A stretch of 64,000 nt of DNA from Okapia johnstoni (GCA_024291935.2 CM044312.1:50536001-50600000), one strand, 5' to 3'. Positions 18,116 to 28,822 are shown, counted from the stretch's first letter. The notes: generated by a model not told the origin, from the letters alone. Program-made: numbers and translations.

Positions 18116-18744
18116 AGCGGCAATCCTGAAACTCCAATGCAGGGGAAATTAACACCAGAGGTGGTGCTCTTTCCAACACCTCTGTTAGGAGAGCTCCCTG
18201 ACTCCAGCCATAGCAGCCTCCACCCCAGATCCCCTGACTCAGGGGGTGACCAGTGCTTCTGCCCTGCCTGCTGGGAGGAGGAGGACTAGGTATGAACAGC
18301 CTGTGTGTCTCTGCTCACCCTATCCACAGGGAGGGCTCTCCAGGGTATCCCCAGGCCAGGCAAGAATTCCTCACAGCCCTTTTCGCTCTTCCTTTCCAGC
18401 CCTGGGTCTCCTGAGCCTCCCCACTGCCTTGCAACCATGACACCACTCTATACCCTAGATAATCACCCTGCCACTGAGGGCTCTCCCTCCCTCCTGCAGG
18501 GCAAACCGAAGCAACATTCCAAGGCATCTTGGAATGAACTCCCAAGACATCACCAGATGCTGAGGCAAACTGAGAGAATGTGATTCCAAATCCCAAACCC
18601 ACCTTGGAAACACAAAGTTACCACCTGCTGTTCTTTTTTTGGAGAGTGTGGCCTTTGGGCTCTAAAAACCACCTCCCAGGAAGATAATTCTTGGAAAAAC
18701 AAAAGAGAAATTTATATTTCCAGAGAAACCACTCTGTAAGAGCC
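18116..18744. other. GC-richer unique sequence
   Basis: About 630 bp, C-rich, no repeat recognised. Open frames of 64-95 codons occur on both strands over 18038-18602 and overlap, so none is convincing. It holds the inverted repeat at 18515-18536. Confidence 0.45.
18515..18536. repeat. Perfect 9-bp inverted repeat
   Basis: cattccaag and cttggaatg are separated by gcat. Each arm contains a CATTCC (TEAD-like) hexamer. Confidence 0.85.
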
Positions 18745-18890
18745 CAGGACTTTGTACACAATTCTATCTTCACCACTACCCTATGAGCAGACATCATATC
18801 TCCTTTTTCCAGATAAGCAAAATTCCAAAGAGACTGAGGAAATTGCCCAAGGACATAGACAGCTGTGGTGTACAGCTGGCCAGGTTGTGT
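18745..18890 (-). mobile_element. MIR SINE, antisense
   Basis: 'accctatgagcagacatc', 'ttttccagataagcaaaattc' and 'tgaggaaattgcccaaggac' are antisense MIR. Confidence 0.7.
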
Positions 18891-19189
18891 ACTGCACTAC
18901 TCTAGGGAGCACAAATCACATCACAGTCTGTAGATTTATACATCTGTCATGAAAATTTTTCAGCAGAAAGTGACTTCAGATGCAGTATCTTTCTCCAGTT
19001 TGTACAAGGATACATAGGAACCAGCAATGGTTCTACAAGATAACCACCACCCTGCCGGTATGTGGGGATTTGACCTTATGTATGTCTGACTCCATGGCCC
19101 TTGCTCTTTCCCCTGAGGATCTATACCTTCCTTGGGATAACTACAAGCATTGTCAAAGGTTCTTCATAGTTCAACAGGCAGAAATGGGG

Positions 19190-19625
19190 TAACAGACTTC
19201 TAGACAATCTCAGCTGGAAAAGATGTTGGCAATCAATAATTTACCTCAAAACTTTCCCTCTGCATTGAAAGAATACAAGGCCCAGAGAGGGGAACTTCCC
19301 TGGTGGTCCAGTGGATAAGAAGCCGCCTGCTGATGCAGGAGACACGGGTTCTATCCCTGGTCCAGGAAGATTCCACACGCCACAGGGCAACTAAGCCCAT
19401 GTGGCACAACTATTGAGCCCAGGGCTCTGCAATAAGAGAAACCACCACAATGAGAAGGCTGAGCACCACAACTAGAGAATAGCCCTCGCTTGCCCCAACT
19501 AAGGAAAAGCCCGCGTGCAGCCAAAAATAACTAAATAAATAGGCCCAGAGAGGGGAAGCGAGCTGCCCAAGATCACACAGCTGGGTGTGGCACAGCTGGG
19601 ACTTGCATCTTTTATAACTAAAGGC
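19190..19625 (-). mobile_element. MIR-like ancient SINE, antisense, split by a CHR SINE
   Basis: 'agctggaaaagatgttggc', then 'aggcccagagagggga' and 'agctgcccaagatcacacagctg' and 'cacagctgggacttgcatc' form the MIR-type core. The CHR element at 19294-19540 interrupts it. Confidence 0.6.
19294..19540 (+). mobile_element. CHR-2-type SINE, nearly full length
   Basis: It runs from cttccctggtggtccagtgg to gccaaaaataactaaataaat, with the long body (cacaactattgagccc ... aagcccgcgtgcagcc). A perfect 16-bp target-site duplication, aggcccagagagggga, stands at 19278-19293 and 19541-19556. Confidence 0.97.
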
Positions 19626-20319
19626 AGGTCCAGTCGCGATATAAAGAAAGCACAACCACAGATGATCAGAACTAGATTACCTAGGAGAGAGTATCCATTT
19701 TTTGCATCAGAATCACCTTTTCAGTTGTAGGTGGAGGCAGCAAATGAGGGGTTTTAGGGAGAATCCCCTAGCAGACAACTCTCTGAAGTCCAAGCTTAAG
19801 GACAAAGGAGGTTGGAGGGAAGGGGGAGCTGGAAGGGCCACAGCTCCAAAGCCTCTCCAGGAGAGGCAAGAAGTATGTCCCTCTGCAGGCCTGTCAGGTC
19901 CTGGGAGGGAAACGGTTGCTAAGTGGAAGCTTCTAGGCCCTCCCCAGTGGCTCTCAGGGCGGTCGGCGTCCACCTTTAAGGGAGGACTCAGACTCGGCAC
20001 AGGCCTCCCTGGGAGCCCCTGAAAACCATCCCCAAGCAGCAACTCAATTCTGTCTGGGCTCCAGCCAGGGTGACAGGAGCCAAGGGAGAAAGAAAACAGG
20101 GAGGAAATCCGAGCACTTAATTTGCTACTCCATGGAAGATGCCAATTAAAACACTTCACCCTCCTGAAGCTGCTTTCAGCCCTGCTCCTATTGGCGCCTC
20201 ATTAACAGCCCCTTCCAGAAGCCTTAAGAGTCACCCAGCTTCCTTCCCAGACAACAGAGCCCAGACATCCCACAGTAGGCTAAAAGGAACGATGGCCTTA
20301 AAGACCTCTAGAAACACCA
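19626..20319. other. Unique, GC-richer block; possible conserved noncoding element
   Basis: About 700 bp with no repeat recognised. It has a small cluster of CpGs (gggcggtcggcgtcc near 19957). From about 20115 there is a run of homeodomain-type sites (acttaatttgc, gccaattaaaac, cctcattaacag) next to cctattggcgcc. A 148-codon minus-strand frame (19713-20159) and a 106-codon plus-strand frame overlap it; neither looks like a protein. Confidence 0.4.
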
Positions 20320-20412
20320 AGACTCCCCAGACACTGAAGCTTAGAGGAGCAGGTTAACCTGCTCAAAATCACTCAACTGGTCCTTCCTGGCTCAAGAGCA
20401 GTCATGAGATGA
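20320..20412 (-). mobile_element. MIR fragment, antisense
   Basis: 'gacactgaagcttagaggag' and 'ctcaaaatcactcaactgg' resemble the antisense MIR core. Confidence 0.45.
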
Positions 20413-21119
20413 CATTTTAGACATCACTGAACATGATCACACCCACTTTTCGTGAGCCTGGTCCATCCATTTTCTGCTTGAGTCCCTGACACTGACCCTG
20501 TACACAGCTGGTTAGGAACCAGGCAGGAGGAAGATCCAGGACTGTAGGTTCCCAGGTTCCACACCATGCACACAGCCTGGGAGAGAAGGGACTAGTGAGT
20601 TACCTGCAAATTGGTGGTGGAAGAAGCTTTTACGTAACTACTAGAAGAAGGGTCTAGTGACCACTGACAGTTCTCTCTGTACAGCTGTCTTCCAATTTAG
20701 CCCTCTTCTATTACACTTAACAGTCCAATTTTTACAAACGAGGAAAACCAGCTTCTCTCTTCACAGGAGCAAAGTCAATCTTAAAGCCAGCAGATAGAGA
20801 TAACTATTTAAAAGAGAAACACATGGAAAAAGTATGGGAAATTTTAATATTTTCATGTTACTAACATGAACATTCACACAGGTGAAATACTACTAAAAAA
20901 ACACCAGAGACAATAGCAGTTAGTAAACTGGAAAGCAGAAATGTACTTTTTATGATACAGCTTAAACAAATTATGCTTATCACAGAAGTGTAAGAATAAT
21001 ATTAGACGATCTACTACTCTTATAATTTTGCATACTAAGAAATTATAGAAGAAAACAAAAACATCATATCCGTAGATGTAGGAAGAGTCTTTGAAAAGAA
21101 TCAAAGAATACTTATTCAT
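20413..21119. other. Unique AT-rich sequence
   Basis: About 700 bp with no repeat recognised. A palindrome lies at 20852-20870 (ttcatgtta, c, taacatgaa). Confidence 0.4.
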
Positions 21120-21300
21120 GAATGAAAAAACACAATAAACAAGGTTCTACTGTGTAACACAGGAAACTACATTCAATATCCTGAGATAAACCAAAATGAA
21201 AAAGAAGGTAAAATAAGAATGCATATATGTACAATTGAGTCACTTTGTTGTACAGCAGAAATTAACACAACACTATAAATCAACTATACTTTTTTTTTTC
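21120..21300 (+). mobile_element. L1 3' end
   Basis: 'tactgtgtaacacaggaaac', 'cattcaatatcctgagataaac', 'tgtacagcagaaattaacac' and 'tataaatcaactatac' are the well-known cetartiodactyl L1 3' UTR end, followed by a T/A-rich tail. Confidence 0.85.
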
Positions 21301-21329
21301 AATGAATGAAAGAACACAAACAAAAAACA

Positions 21330-21904
21330 AGACAAAAAGGATGATCCAGCAATTCCACTCTGAGGTATATACCCCAAAGAACTGAAAGCCAGGATTCAAA
21401 GGGATATTTGTATACCAATGTTCACAGTAGCATTATTTACAATAGCCAAAAAATGGAAATAACCCAAATGTCCATCAACAGATGAATGACTAAACAAAAT
21501 GCAGTACGTCCATATAGGAACATTTTGCATTCATAAAAAGGAATGGAATTCTGATACCTGCTACAAAATGTGCATACTTTGAAAGCATTATGCTAAGTAA
21601 TATAAGCCAGGCAGAGAAAGACAAATGTTGTATGACTCTACTTATACCAGATACCTAGAATGGGCAAATCCACAGAGATAGAAAGCAGAACAGATGTTAC
21701 CAGGGAGTGGGGGGAGCAGGGATTGGGGAGTTATTATATAATGGGTACAATTTCTGCATGGGATGATGAAAGAGTACTGGAAATAAATGGGTGGTGATGA
21801 TTGTACAACATTGGGAATGTATTTAATGCCACTAAGTTATAAACTTAAAAATGGTTAAAACAGTAAATTTTATGTTATGTAAATTTTACCACAATTTTTA
21901 AAAA
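21330..21904 (+). mobile_element. Old L1 3' end (ORF2 terminus and 3' UTR)
   Basis: 'gatccagcaattccactctg', 'tgttcacagtagcattattt', 'ccaaatgtccatcaacagatg' and 'gggcaaatccacagagatag' mark the ORF2 end and 3' UTR. The copy ends at 'ccacaatttttaaaaac'. Confidence 0.85.
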
Positions 21905-22725
21905 CCCTATAGTAGGAAAAGAAACAACTCAATTAAAAACTGGGCAAAAACACAGTCACTTCACCAAAAAGAATATACAGTAGGCTTAAAAAGCACATAA
22001 AAAGATGATCAACATGATTAACCATTAGAAAAGTACAAATTAAAACCACAATGAGATATCACTACACACTTCTGAGGACAAATGAGATGGCTAAAGTAAA
22101 AAAAAAAAATTGACAATATGAAGTGCTAGTGAAGATTCAAAATGACTGAAACTCTCAAACATGGTACAAACGCAAAATGGTAGAGTCACTCTGGAAAATA
22201 CCCTGGCACTTTTTTACAAAGTTACACATACACTTAGGTATCTACCTAAATGAAAACTTAGGTCACACAAAAACCTGTATACAAATGTTTATGGCAGCTC
22301 TATTCATAATCATCAAAAACCAAAAACAACCCAAATGCCCTTCAGAGAGTAAATGGACAGACGGTGGTACATTCATACAATGGGATACTACTCAGCCACA
22401 CAAAAGGAGCAAGCTTCTGATATTTGCAACCTGGATGAATCTCATAGGCCCCCATGAAAAAAGCCAGTCTCAAAGATTATAACTGCAAGATTCCAATCAT
22501 GTATCATTCTTGAAAAGAATAAAATTATAGTTGCAGAGATTAGTGGTTGCCAGAGGTTAAAGGTAGAGAGAGGGTCTAAGTACAAAAGAATAGCATGAGG
22601 GAGTTTTGGGGGGTTGATAAAACTGTTCTATAAACTCACTGGTGGTGATTATACAAATCTAAGCATGGGTTAATACACCAGAAAAAATGCTATGTTAATT
22701 TAAAAAATAAAATTCAAAACAAAAC
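21905..22725 (+). mobile_element. Second old L1 3' end in the same direction
   Basis: The same section of L1 starts again further upstream ('caattaaaaactgggcaaaaac', 'aaccacaatgagatatcac', 'tatggcagctctattcat') and runs to 'gctatgttaatttaaaaaat'. This is an independent copy stacked behind the first. Confidence 0.85.
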
Positions 22726-23775
22726 AAAAATCAGCAAACTAAAAATAGAAGGATACTTCCCTAATCTCATAAAGAAAATCTATCAGAAAACTACAGCAAA
22801 CATTCTTCTTAGTGGTGAAAAATGAGAAAAATTTCTTTGAAAATCAGGAATGAAATAAGGATACCCACTGTTACCACTTCTGCTCAACTAGGAGTCCTAA
22901 CCAGCAGAGGTTACAATTTCTTTACCTAGGAAATATAAGAGAATTCAGAGACAAATAATTGAATTAACAAAAGAGTTAAGCAAAGTTGCTAGATTTAAGG
23001 TTAATAATAAGAATCTATACATATTTGCTTTCTTTATGCCAGCAATGTACAATTAGGAAGTGCAATTTTTCAAATGATATTCATTACAACAGCAATAAAA
23101 TTTACAAAGTGCCAAGAAATAAATCTAGCTGAACCATCAAGAGCATTACAGAGAAAATTACAAAATTTTATTAAAAGATATTAGAGAAAGCTAGACCTTT
23201 GCCATGTTCATGAATGGGAAGACTCAACAGTATAAAGATGTCAATTCTCTCCAAATAAAAGTATACATTTTAACTGAGTATTTGCAAAGCATTCAGAACA
23301 GTGCCTGGCACATAATAAGTGACAAATAACTGTTGTTGAAGAAATACATCAAAATTCCAACAAAGTTTTTCATGGAACTTGACAAGCTTGTTCTAAAAAT
23401 TTTTAAGGCAGTAAAATGGTCTAAAAATAGCCAAAGCAATCTTGAAGAACAGAGGTGGTAAGGACAATTCTCATTCTATTGGACATTAGCATTTAATTAT
23501 GAAGCCATTAAGAATGTTTTCATTAGCCTCGGAGTAGACACACAGATTAATGGAACATGATAAAGAGTCCTGGAATATTTGCTATATATGAAAACTTGAT
23601 ATATAACAGAAAAGGCATTATAAATTAGTGGATGCTGGAATTGTTCATTACCCTTAATTGGAGAAGAAATAAAGTTCTAACTCACACCATGTATGACTCT
23701 CAACTCAAGGTAGAATAAAGACCTATATGCAAAAAGCAAAACTTTCAAAATAAAGTATAATTAACGTTTCCTCAG
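22726..23775 (+). mobile_element. L1 ORF2 reverse transcriptase remnant with an embedded MIR-like piece
   Basis: 'acttccctaatctcataaag', 'tacccactgttaccacttctgctcaac', 'aggaaatataagagaattcagag' and 'catgttcatgaatgggaagactc' trace the part of L1 ORF2 coding for the reverse transcriptase and connection region. Stops and indels are everywhere. Between 'ctctccaaata' and 'aaaattccaacaaag' a MIR/L2-like stretch (23265-23345) replaces about 25-30 bp of L1. Confidence 0.8.
23265..23345 (+). mobile_element. MIR/L2-like 3' tail inside L1
   Basis: 'gcaaagcattcagaacagtgcctggcacataataagtgac' is the shared MIR/L2 3' terminal motif. Confidence 0.65.
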
Positions 23776-24235
23776 GAGAGGAAAGGATTTCTTAAGCAAC
23801 AGACTATTATTCAGTCACTAAAAAATAAAATCTTGCCATTTGTGACAATGTGGATGGATCTAGAGTGTATTTGCTGAGTGAAATGAGTCAGACAAAGAAA
23901 GACAAATACCATATGAGTTTTGCATTTGTGGAATCTAAAACACAAAACAAACATAAGGCTGCCAGAAGGGAAGGAGGTCAGGAATGGTAGAAATTATGTG
24001 AAGGCGATTAAGAGTTACAAACCTCCAGTTACAAAATAAATAAGCCATGGGGATGTAATATACAGCATAAGAAATATGGTCTATAATATTGTAGTAACTT
24101 TGTTCAGGGACAGATGGTTACCAGACTTATTGTGGTGATCATTTCATAATGAATGCAAATGTCAAATCCCTATGTAGTACACCTGAAGAGAACATAATAC
24201 TATATGTCAACTACATTTCAATTGGAAAAAAAAAA
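23776..24235 (+). mobile_element. L1 3' end, ORF2 terminus plus 3' UTR
   Basis: 'gccatttgtgacaatgtggatgg', 'gagtcagacaaagaaagac', 'ccagttacaaaataaataagcc' and 'gtagtacacctgaagagaac' give a nearly complete L1 3' end with poly(A) at 24224. An internal deletion links it to the ORF2 piece before it. Confidence 0.9.
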
Positions 24236-24322
24236 AGAAAACTGAGTCAGCATGTATAAAAATTATGTTGAGAAATTTTCCTACCAAGAAAAAAGAAATG
24301 GGGCAATCCCTGGAGGAGAATC

Positions 24323-24760
24323 TTATGCACACAGGATTTGTTTCTTTCTTTTTAAGAAAGATGCTATTAGAGCATGCTTGTGTGCTGGTGAGAATGACCC
24401 AGTAGAAAAAGAAAAATTGATGAAGAAACAGAGGACAATAATCATGAGCAAAGATCCTGCAAAAGTGAGAAAACATAAGGTCCTCCTACACAGGTGGGAT
24501 ATTGGCCTTAGACCCAGTCCATGCGCTGTACCAGGAGACAGTACACGGGGAGAAACAGGAAGTGTAGGATATAAATGAAGACTATATGAGTACAGATGCA
24601 GGAAGGATTCAAGACATGGCAATGGGAGCATGTGGAAGTTCTCTCCGGATGCTTCCATTTTCTCAGGGAAATAAGAAGCAATGTCATCAGCAGAGAAAGA
24701 AGAGGAAACAGAGTGAAAATTTTGAGGAGAGAAGAGAGTATATAAAACATAGTCTCCCAA
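24323..24760 (-). pseudogene. CR1-clade LINE ORF2 remnant (pre-RT region)
   Basis: A 145-codon open stretch on the minus strand. Near the N-terminus it carries SSFSADDIASYFPEKME, like the 'ADDFASFFTEK' segment of CR1/L2 ORF2. Near the C-terminus it carries CFFINFSFSTGSFSPAHKHA, like the 'IINSSLSTGSFPSSLKHA' segment at the start of the reverse transcriptase. The middle is poorly conserved. No catalytic motif is covered. It is a chance-preserved open piece of a dead element. Confidence 0.6.
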
Positions 24761-24769
24761 GAGACTCCT

Positions 24770-24935
24770 CTGGTGGTCCAGTGGTTAAGAATCTGCCTTT
24801 CAATGCAGGGGATGTGGGTTCAGTCCCTGGTCGGGGAACTGATATCCCACAGACCAAAAGGGCAACTAAGCCCATGCACCGCAACTAAAGATCCACAACA
24901 AAGACCCAGCGCAGCCAAAATAAAAAATAAAACAG
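24770..24935 (+). mobile_element. CHR-type SINE
   Basis: It runs from ctcctctggtggtccagtgg through 'gttcagtccctggtcgggg' to 'cgcagccaaaataaaaaataaaa'. Flanks tctcccaagag / tctctcaaag are a degraded target-site duplication. Confidence 0.93.
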
Positions 24936-25004
24936 TTGTCTCTCAAAGTAGGAGAGCGTATTAAGATTTATCAGGAAGAACAAGGGTCCGATACGAGATT
25001 CATG

Positions 25005-25395
25005 GTTATGAATTTTTTATTGAGGTATAACTGTATAATATTACATAAGTTTCAGGTATACAACCGAGTGATTTGCAATTTTTAAGGGTCATATTCCACT
25101 TGAAGTGAATATAAAATATTAGCTGCATTTCCTGTGCTATCCTTGTAGTTTATTATGCACATAGTAGTTTGTATTATATTTCCTGATCTCCTACTCCTAT
25201 CCCTTGTCTCTTCCCTCTCCTCACTGGTAAACAACTAGCTTATTCCCTATATCCATAAGGCTATTTCATTTTCCTAATGCTCACTAGTTTATTTTTCAGA
25301 TTCCATATATAAGTAACATAATACAGTATTTGTCATTCTCTGTCTGACATTTTACTGAGCATATATACCCTCCAAGTCCACCTCAAGGTCATTAA
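25005..25395 (-). mobile_element. L1 3'-region fragment, antisense
   Basis: 'ttttttattgaggtataactg', 'gtttcaggtatacaacc', 'tttcctgtgctatcc' and 'cagattccatatataagtaac' are the reverse of the L1 3' UTR seen in sense at 21120 and 23900. It lies inside the CR1-clade relict. Confidence 0.85.
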
Positions 25396-25801
25396 TTTTT
25401 AAATGAAACAGTAAGCCTGGTTATGTTTTTCTCAGCCACATTTCAGCTGTCAGAGAGCAGACAGAGAGATGGTGGCTTACCTGGCTATTGGGTTGTGTCA
25501 GGCAAGTAAAACAGAGAGTAAGCAAAAACAGTATGCACAGGAACAACTGTGATGGTGGCAGGTGGAAGCGAGATGGGTAAGAAGGAAACTGATGACCTGA
25601 CAGCGAAAACAAAGTAGGTTCAATAGTTTGGAGTTGCCATGAGGTTGAATAATTGTTGTAGGTGGGCTTCTAGAAGGAATGATCTGGAAGGAAGGAAAGG
25701 GTCCATCAACAAGTGGGATATTGTTAATGAGATTATGGGGGGAGTGGTTGGAGAATACAATGATTGGTAACTACAAAGTCTGGGGTATGCTCAAGGGAAT
25801 G

Positions 25802-25936
25802 CTGCTGCTGCTGCTGCTAAGTCGCTTCAGTCGTGTCCGACTCTGTGCGACCCCACAGACGGCAGCCCACCAGGCTCCCCCGTCCCTGGGATTCTCCAGG
25901 CAAGAACACTGGAGTGGGATGCCATCGCCTTCTCCT
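25802..25936 (-). mobile_element. Bov-A2 monomer SINE, antisense
   Basis: It runs from the (ctg)n end with aagtcgcttcagtcgtgtcc to atgccatcgccttctcc. A perfect 12-bp target-site duplication, ctcaagggaatg, stands at 25790-25801 and 25937-25948, and several CpGs survive. Both point to a young insertion. Confidence 0.97.
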
Positions 25937-26600
25937 CTCAAGGGAATGAGTGGCTAAGAAAAGACAAGATTGTGTCAGGTGAGGAAGTAAATTAATAGAA
26001 AGCGAGGATCACCTGCTAGGTATTGGTATACTGAAACCACCAAATACCGTGACAAGAGTGGTGAATCAGGTATAAGTCTTCAAGGAATGACTGGACAGGG
26101 TTTCCAGACAGTTATAACAAGGAAGAGTGGTAGATGGTACCAACTGAGGCAGGAACTTCAAAAGACCTGGGGCTTCTCAGGAGGCAAGAACAACAGCCCG
26201 ATGTGGCCATGAAGAGTGAGAAGTTCACATGCTCGCCTCTGAGCCTGGTGGGCATGGGAGAATGAAACCCCCAGAGGAAGCAATGTCTCCTCAGAAGGCA
26301 GCCCAGTTTAAGTTGGAGGAAAAAAATGTAAAGTGGCCATTCAGAGAAACTATTGAGGATGCAGGATTTTACTGATAAGACAATGAGAGTTCCATACGGC
26401 CCTGTGGAAGGCTTAAGAGAACAGGGAAAAGAGCGAGTTTGAGTCCAGTTAAAAGATACAAGAGTGATGTGGAGAGTGTCTGGGAGATGGTGATGGGTGA
26501 TCCAGGGTCTTGACTTCCTGGAGTGCTTGATACAAATGAGTTACTTCCAACAGACAACTTGGAGAGATGGTGTCTTGGGCAGATTGGAGTGGGAAAGGGG

Positions 26601-27149
26601 GACAATTAGGAGGAGGGAGAGTGAGGCTTGCATGGACCACATGGGCATGACACACTCTTGCACGATTAACACATGCATGATGTATTTTTTTAGGGAGATG
26701 GTTCCAAGACAGTTTTTCACAAATTAACACTGTAAGAGGCAGCTCCACACACAGGCAGTACCAGTCTTCCTGGGTTGATAAGCACAGACTATTTACAAGC
26801 CAGGGAGAACAGGGAACACTGGGATTAGTCTTTTGAGCCTTAAAGATCAGCAGCTTGGCACGATGTTTCTGAGTGGGAGGAAGTTTATGACATTAGTTTG
26901 AAACAGAACATGGAAACTGTCTGTGGTTTTCAATGAGTCACACTTTCCTTGACCCACCTGTCATGGGAACTGGCTCTGGGTAGACTTAACATGATTCAAA
27001 CTGCACATCAGAAATAGCAAAATAAAGTCTTCCACCATCACACAGATCAGCAGAAAAGTCAGGTCTTCAAAAACATTGTGGCTGGGGCAAGAGTTGGTGA
27101 TAGTGGGGCCTGGAAAAGTCCTTCTAACAATTGACAGCTGAAGGTAAGA
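26601..27149. other. Unique sequence
   Basis: About 550 bp with nothing recognised. Its left part may still belong to the CR1-clade relict. Confidence 0.4.
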
Positions 27150-27290
27150 GGCAGCAGCCTGGGTTCAAACCTGCCTGGAAGTCATTCCTCCAAGTTTCAG
27201 TTCCCCTGTATGATGTCTACATTTGACAGCAGTTGTGAAGAGAAAACTCTATTGGGCTTTTAGGACTCAATCAGTGCTAATTTCCTTTAT
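27150..27290 (+). mobile_element. MIR SINE
   Basis: 'ggcagcagcctgggttcaaacctgcc', 'ccaagtttcagttcccc' and 'agcagttgtgaagag' follow the MIR sequence. Confidence 0.65.
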
Positions 27291-28574
27291 CACCTTCTTT
27301 CCCAGAAATAAACACTAAAATCTGGGACGTACAGACGTGAGTAAAAGGACAAGAAAATATGAGTATTTCTCATAGGGAAACACACTTAACCGCTAGAGTT
27401 TCTGAACTGGCAGTAGAATGAAGCACATCTCAAAAGCCTTCAAGATGAGGATTTATGTGTCAGTGGGTTTCCAAGGAGACAGATTTTACAAAAGCTACTA
27501 TGAGACTCACTTCGTCTACAAAATCAAGATAATATCACGCTCCTGCTCTCCAGGAGCTTTTTTTACATTCTGACAAATGATGGAAATGTAGGAGGACGAG
27601 GCCCAGCATCAGGATACGAAGGCTGCACCCCCACACCTGATTGGTGGAATGAATGAATGAATGAATGCTGTGTTTTTTCTTCATGCAGAGATGCGGAAAG
27701 AGAAAGGAGGACATGTAAAAGTGGCCACATGTGGCCCCAGGCAGGAGCACAGAGGCAACGGGGACAAGCAGTAGTGCTTGATAATGAAAAAGAAGGCAAG
27801 AGCCAAGATTCATTCTTAAACCTTTCAGTGCACTCAAACACCATGCAGCCATGCAGCCAAAATCACACGTGGAAGCTAGCCTCCCAAGCATGCTCAATAT
27901 TTCAAAACCTATTGCCCTGACCTGGCCAGTCCTGAATTGAAGCAGCATTCTGACAGCAGGTGTCTGTGAGTCCTAACATTGAACACTGAAAATGGAATTG
28001 ACTTTAGTTCTTTTTCCTTAGCAAGTGTTCACTATTTCCATCTAATCACGGCTCCCTCAGTCTGGGGCACTGTTTCCCAATGCAGGCCTATGGAATACCA
28101 ACACCATAAGACAGGCCATGCGGGAAGGGTGCCTTCCCACCAAACAGACCTAAACTAAAGACTTGGACTCTGCAAAGGAAAGGAGACTCTGCCTTCTTTC
28201 ATCCCACAAATAAACAGTAAGAATGCAAAAATTCTTCGAAAGATGCTGGCTTCATGAAAGAGGGACAGACAAGGTGTGGTAGGACTTCAGAAGAGGGGAA
28301 AGTTGACAATTTTGCTAAACTGAGAATATTCTTAGAAGGAGGCACCGTGAAGACCAGCTCCATTTTAAGGTTCCTCTTTGATTGTCACGTGAGTATCTAG
28401 GGCCATTAACCAACCTCACTGTGGGAATAGGTACTTTATACCTGTTCCTTAAAACTACCGTTTTTTTCCATAAATCCATGGATTGAGAAATACCACATGA
28501 ATTATAAAAAACTGTGCGGGTTAAACTGTTGTTAGTGGGAGTAAAACAAATATTTCTCGGTGTTGTCATCATTC
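27291..28574. other. Unique sequence
   Basis: About 1.3 kb with little recognised. It includes a short (tgaa)n run at 27647-27667 and the palindrome ggccacatgtggcc at 27723-27736. Overlapping open frames of 87-137 codons on both strands at 27535-27948 are not recognised. Confidence 0.45.
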
Positions 28575-28725
28575 CACCTCTTGGAATCACCCAAGAAAAT
28601 AAAATGCACATTCTCAGGTCCACCCAGACTTTCTGGATCAGAATTAAGGGGACAGTGTCCTAGGAATCTGCATTTTAAACAATCTTCCCCACATGATTCT
28701 GATTCATGATTATTTATGTCTGAAA
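28575..28725. mobile_element. MER5-type element
   Basis: 'cctcttggaatcacccaag', 'ctggatcagaattaagggg' and 'aggaatctgcattttaaacaatc' with 'catgattctgattcatg' are MER5A1-like. Confidence 0.7.
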
Positions 28726-28768
28726 ACGATTGAACCTGGGATTTCCAAAACTATTAAGAGTTCACAAA

Positions 28769-28822
28769 TACAACATTGTAAATCAACTACACTTCAATTT
28801 AAAAAAAAATCATAAAAAAGAA
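28769..28822 (+). mobile_element. Extremely short L1 insertion (54 bp)
   Basis: 'tacaacattgtaaatcaac' and 'tacacttcaatttaaaaaaa' are the last bases of L1, plus a poly(A)-rich tail. A perfect 13-bp duplication, aagagttcacaaa, flanks it at 28756-28768 and 28823-28835. Confidence 0.92.

Larger units (their letters stand above)
24240..26600 (-). mobile_element. Long CR1-clade LINE relict (CR1/L3/L2-like), antisense, cut by three insertions
   Basis: Several separated pieces read on the minus strand as CR1-clade LINE protein. 24323-24760 shows FSADDIASYF-type and FINFSFSTGSF-type segments of the region ahead of and in the reverse transcriptase. 25690-25780 shows an HTPDFVVTNHC-like piece that matches the end of the endonuclease (HTLDLV...). 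Order and strand agree with one element. Insertions are a CHR SINE (24770-24935), an L1 fragment (25005-25395) and a Bov-A2 monomer (25802-25936). The coding frame is destroyed. The right boundary is uncertain. Confidence 0.6.

Noticed and set aside
19713..20159. A 148-codon minus-strand open frame overlapped by a 106-codon plus-strand frame
   Set aside because: Both strands are open at once in a GC-richer stretch, the composition is biased, and no domain or splice context supports either.
27535..27948. Frames of 137, 93 and 87 codons
   Set aside because: They overlap on both strands, with no recognised domain or splice context.
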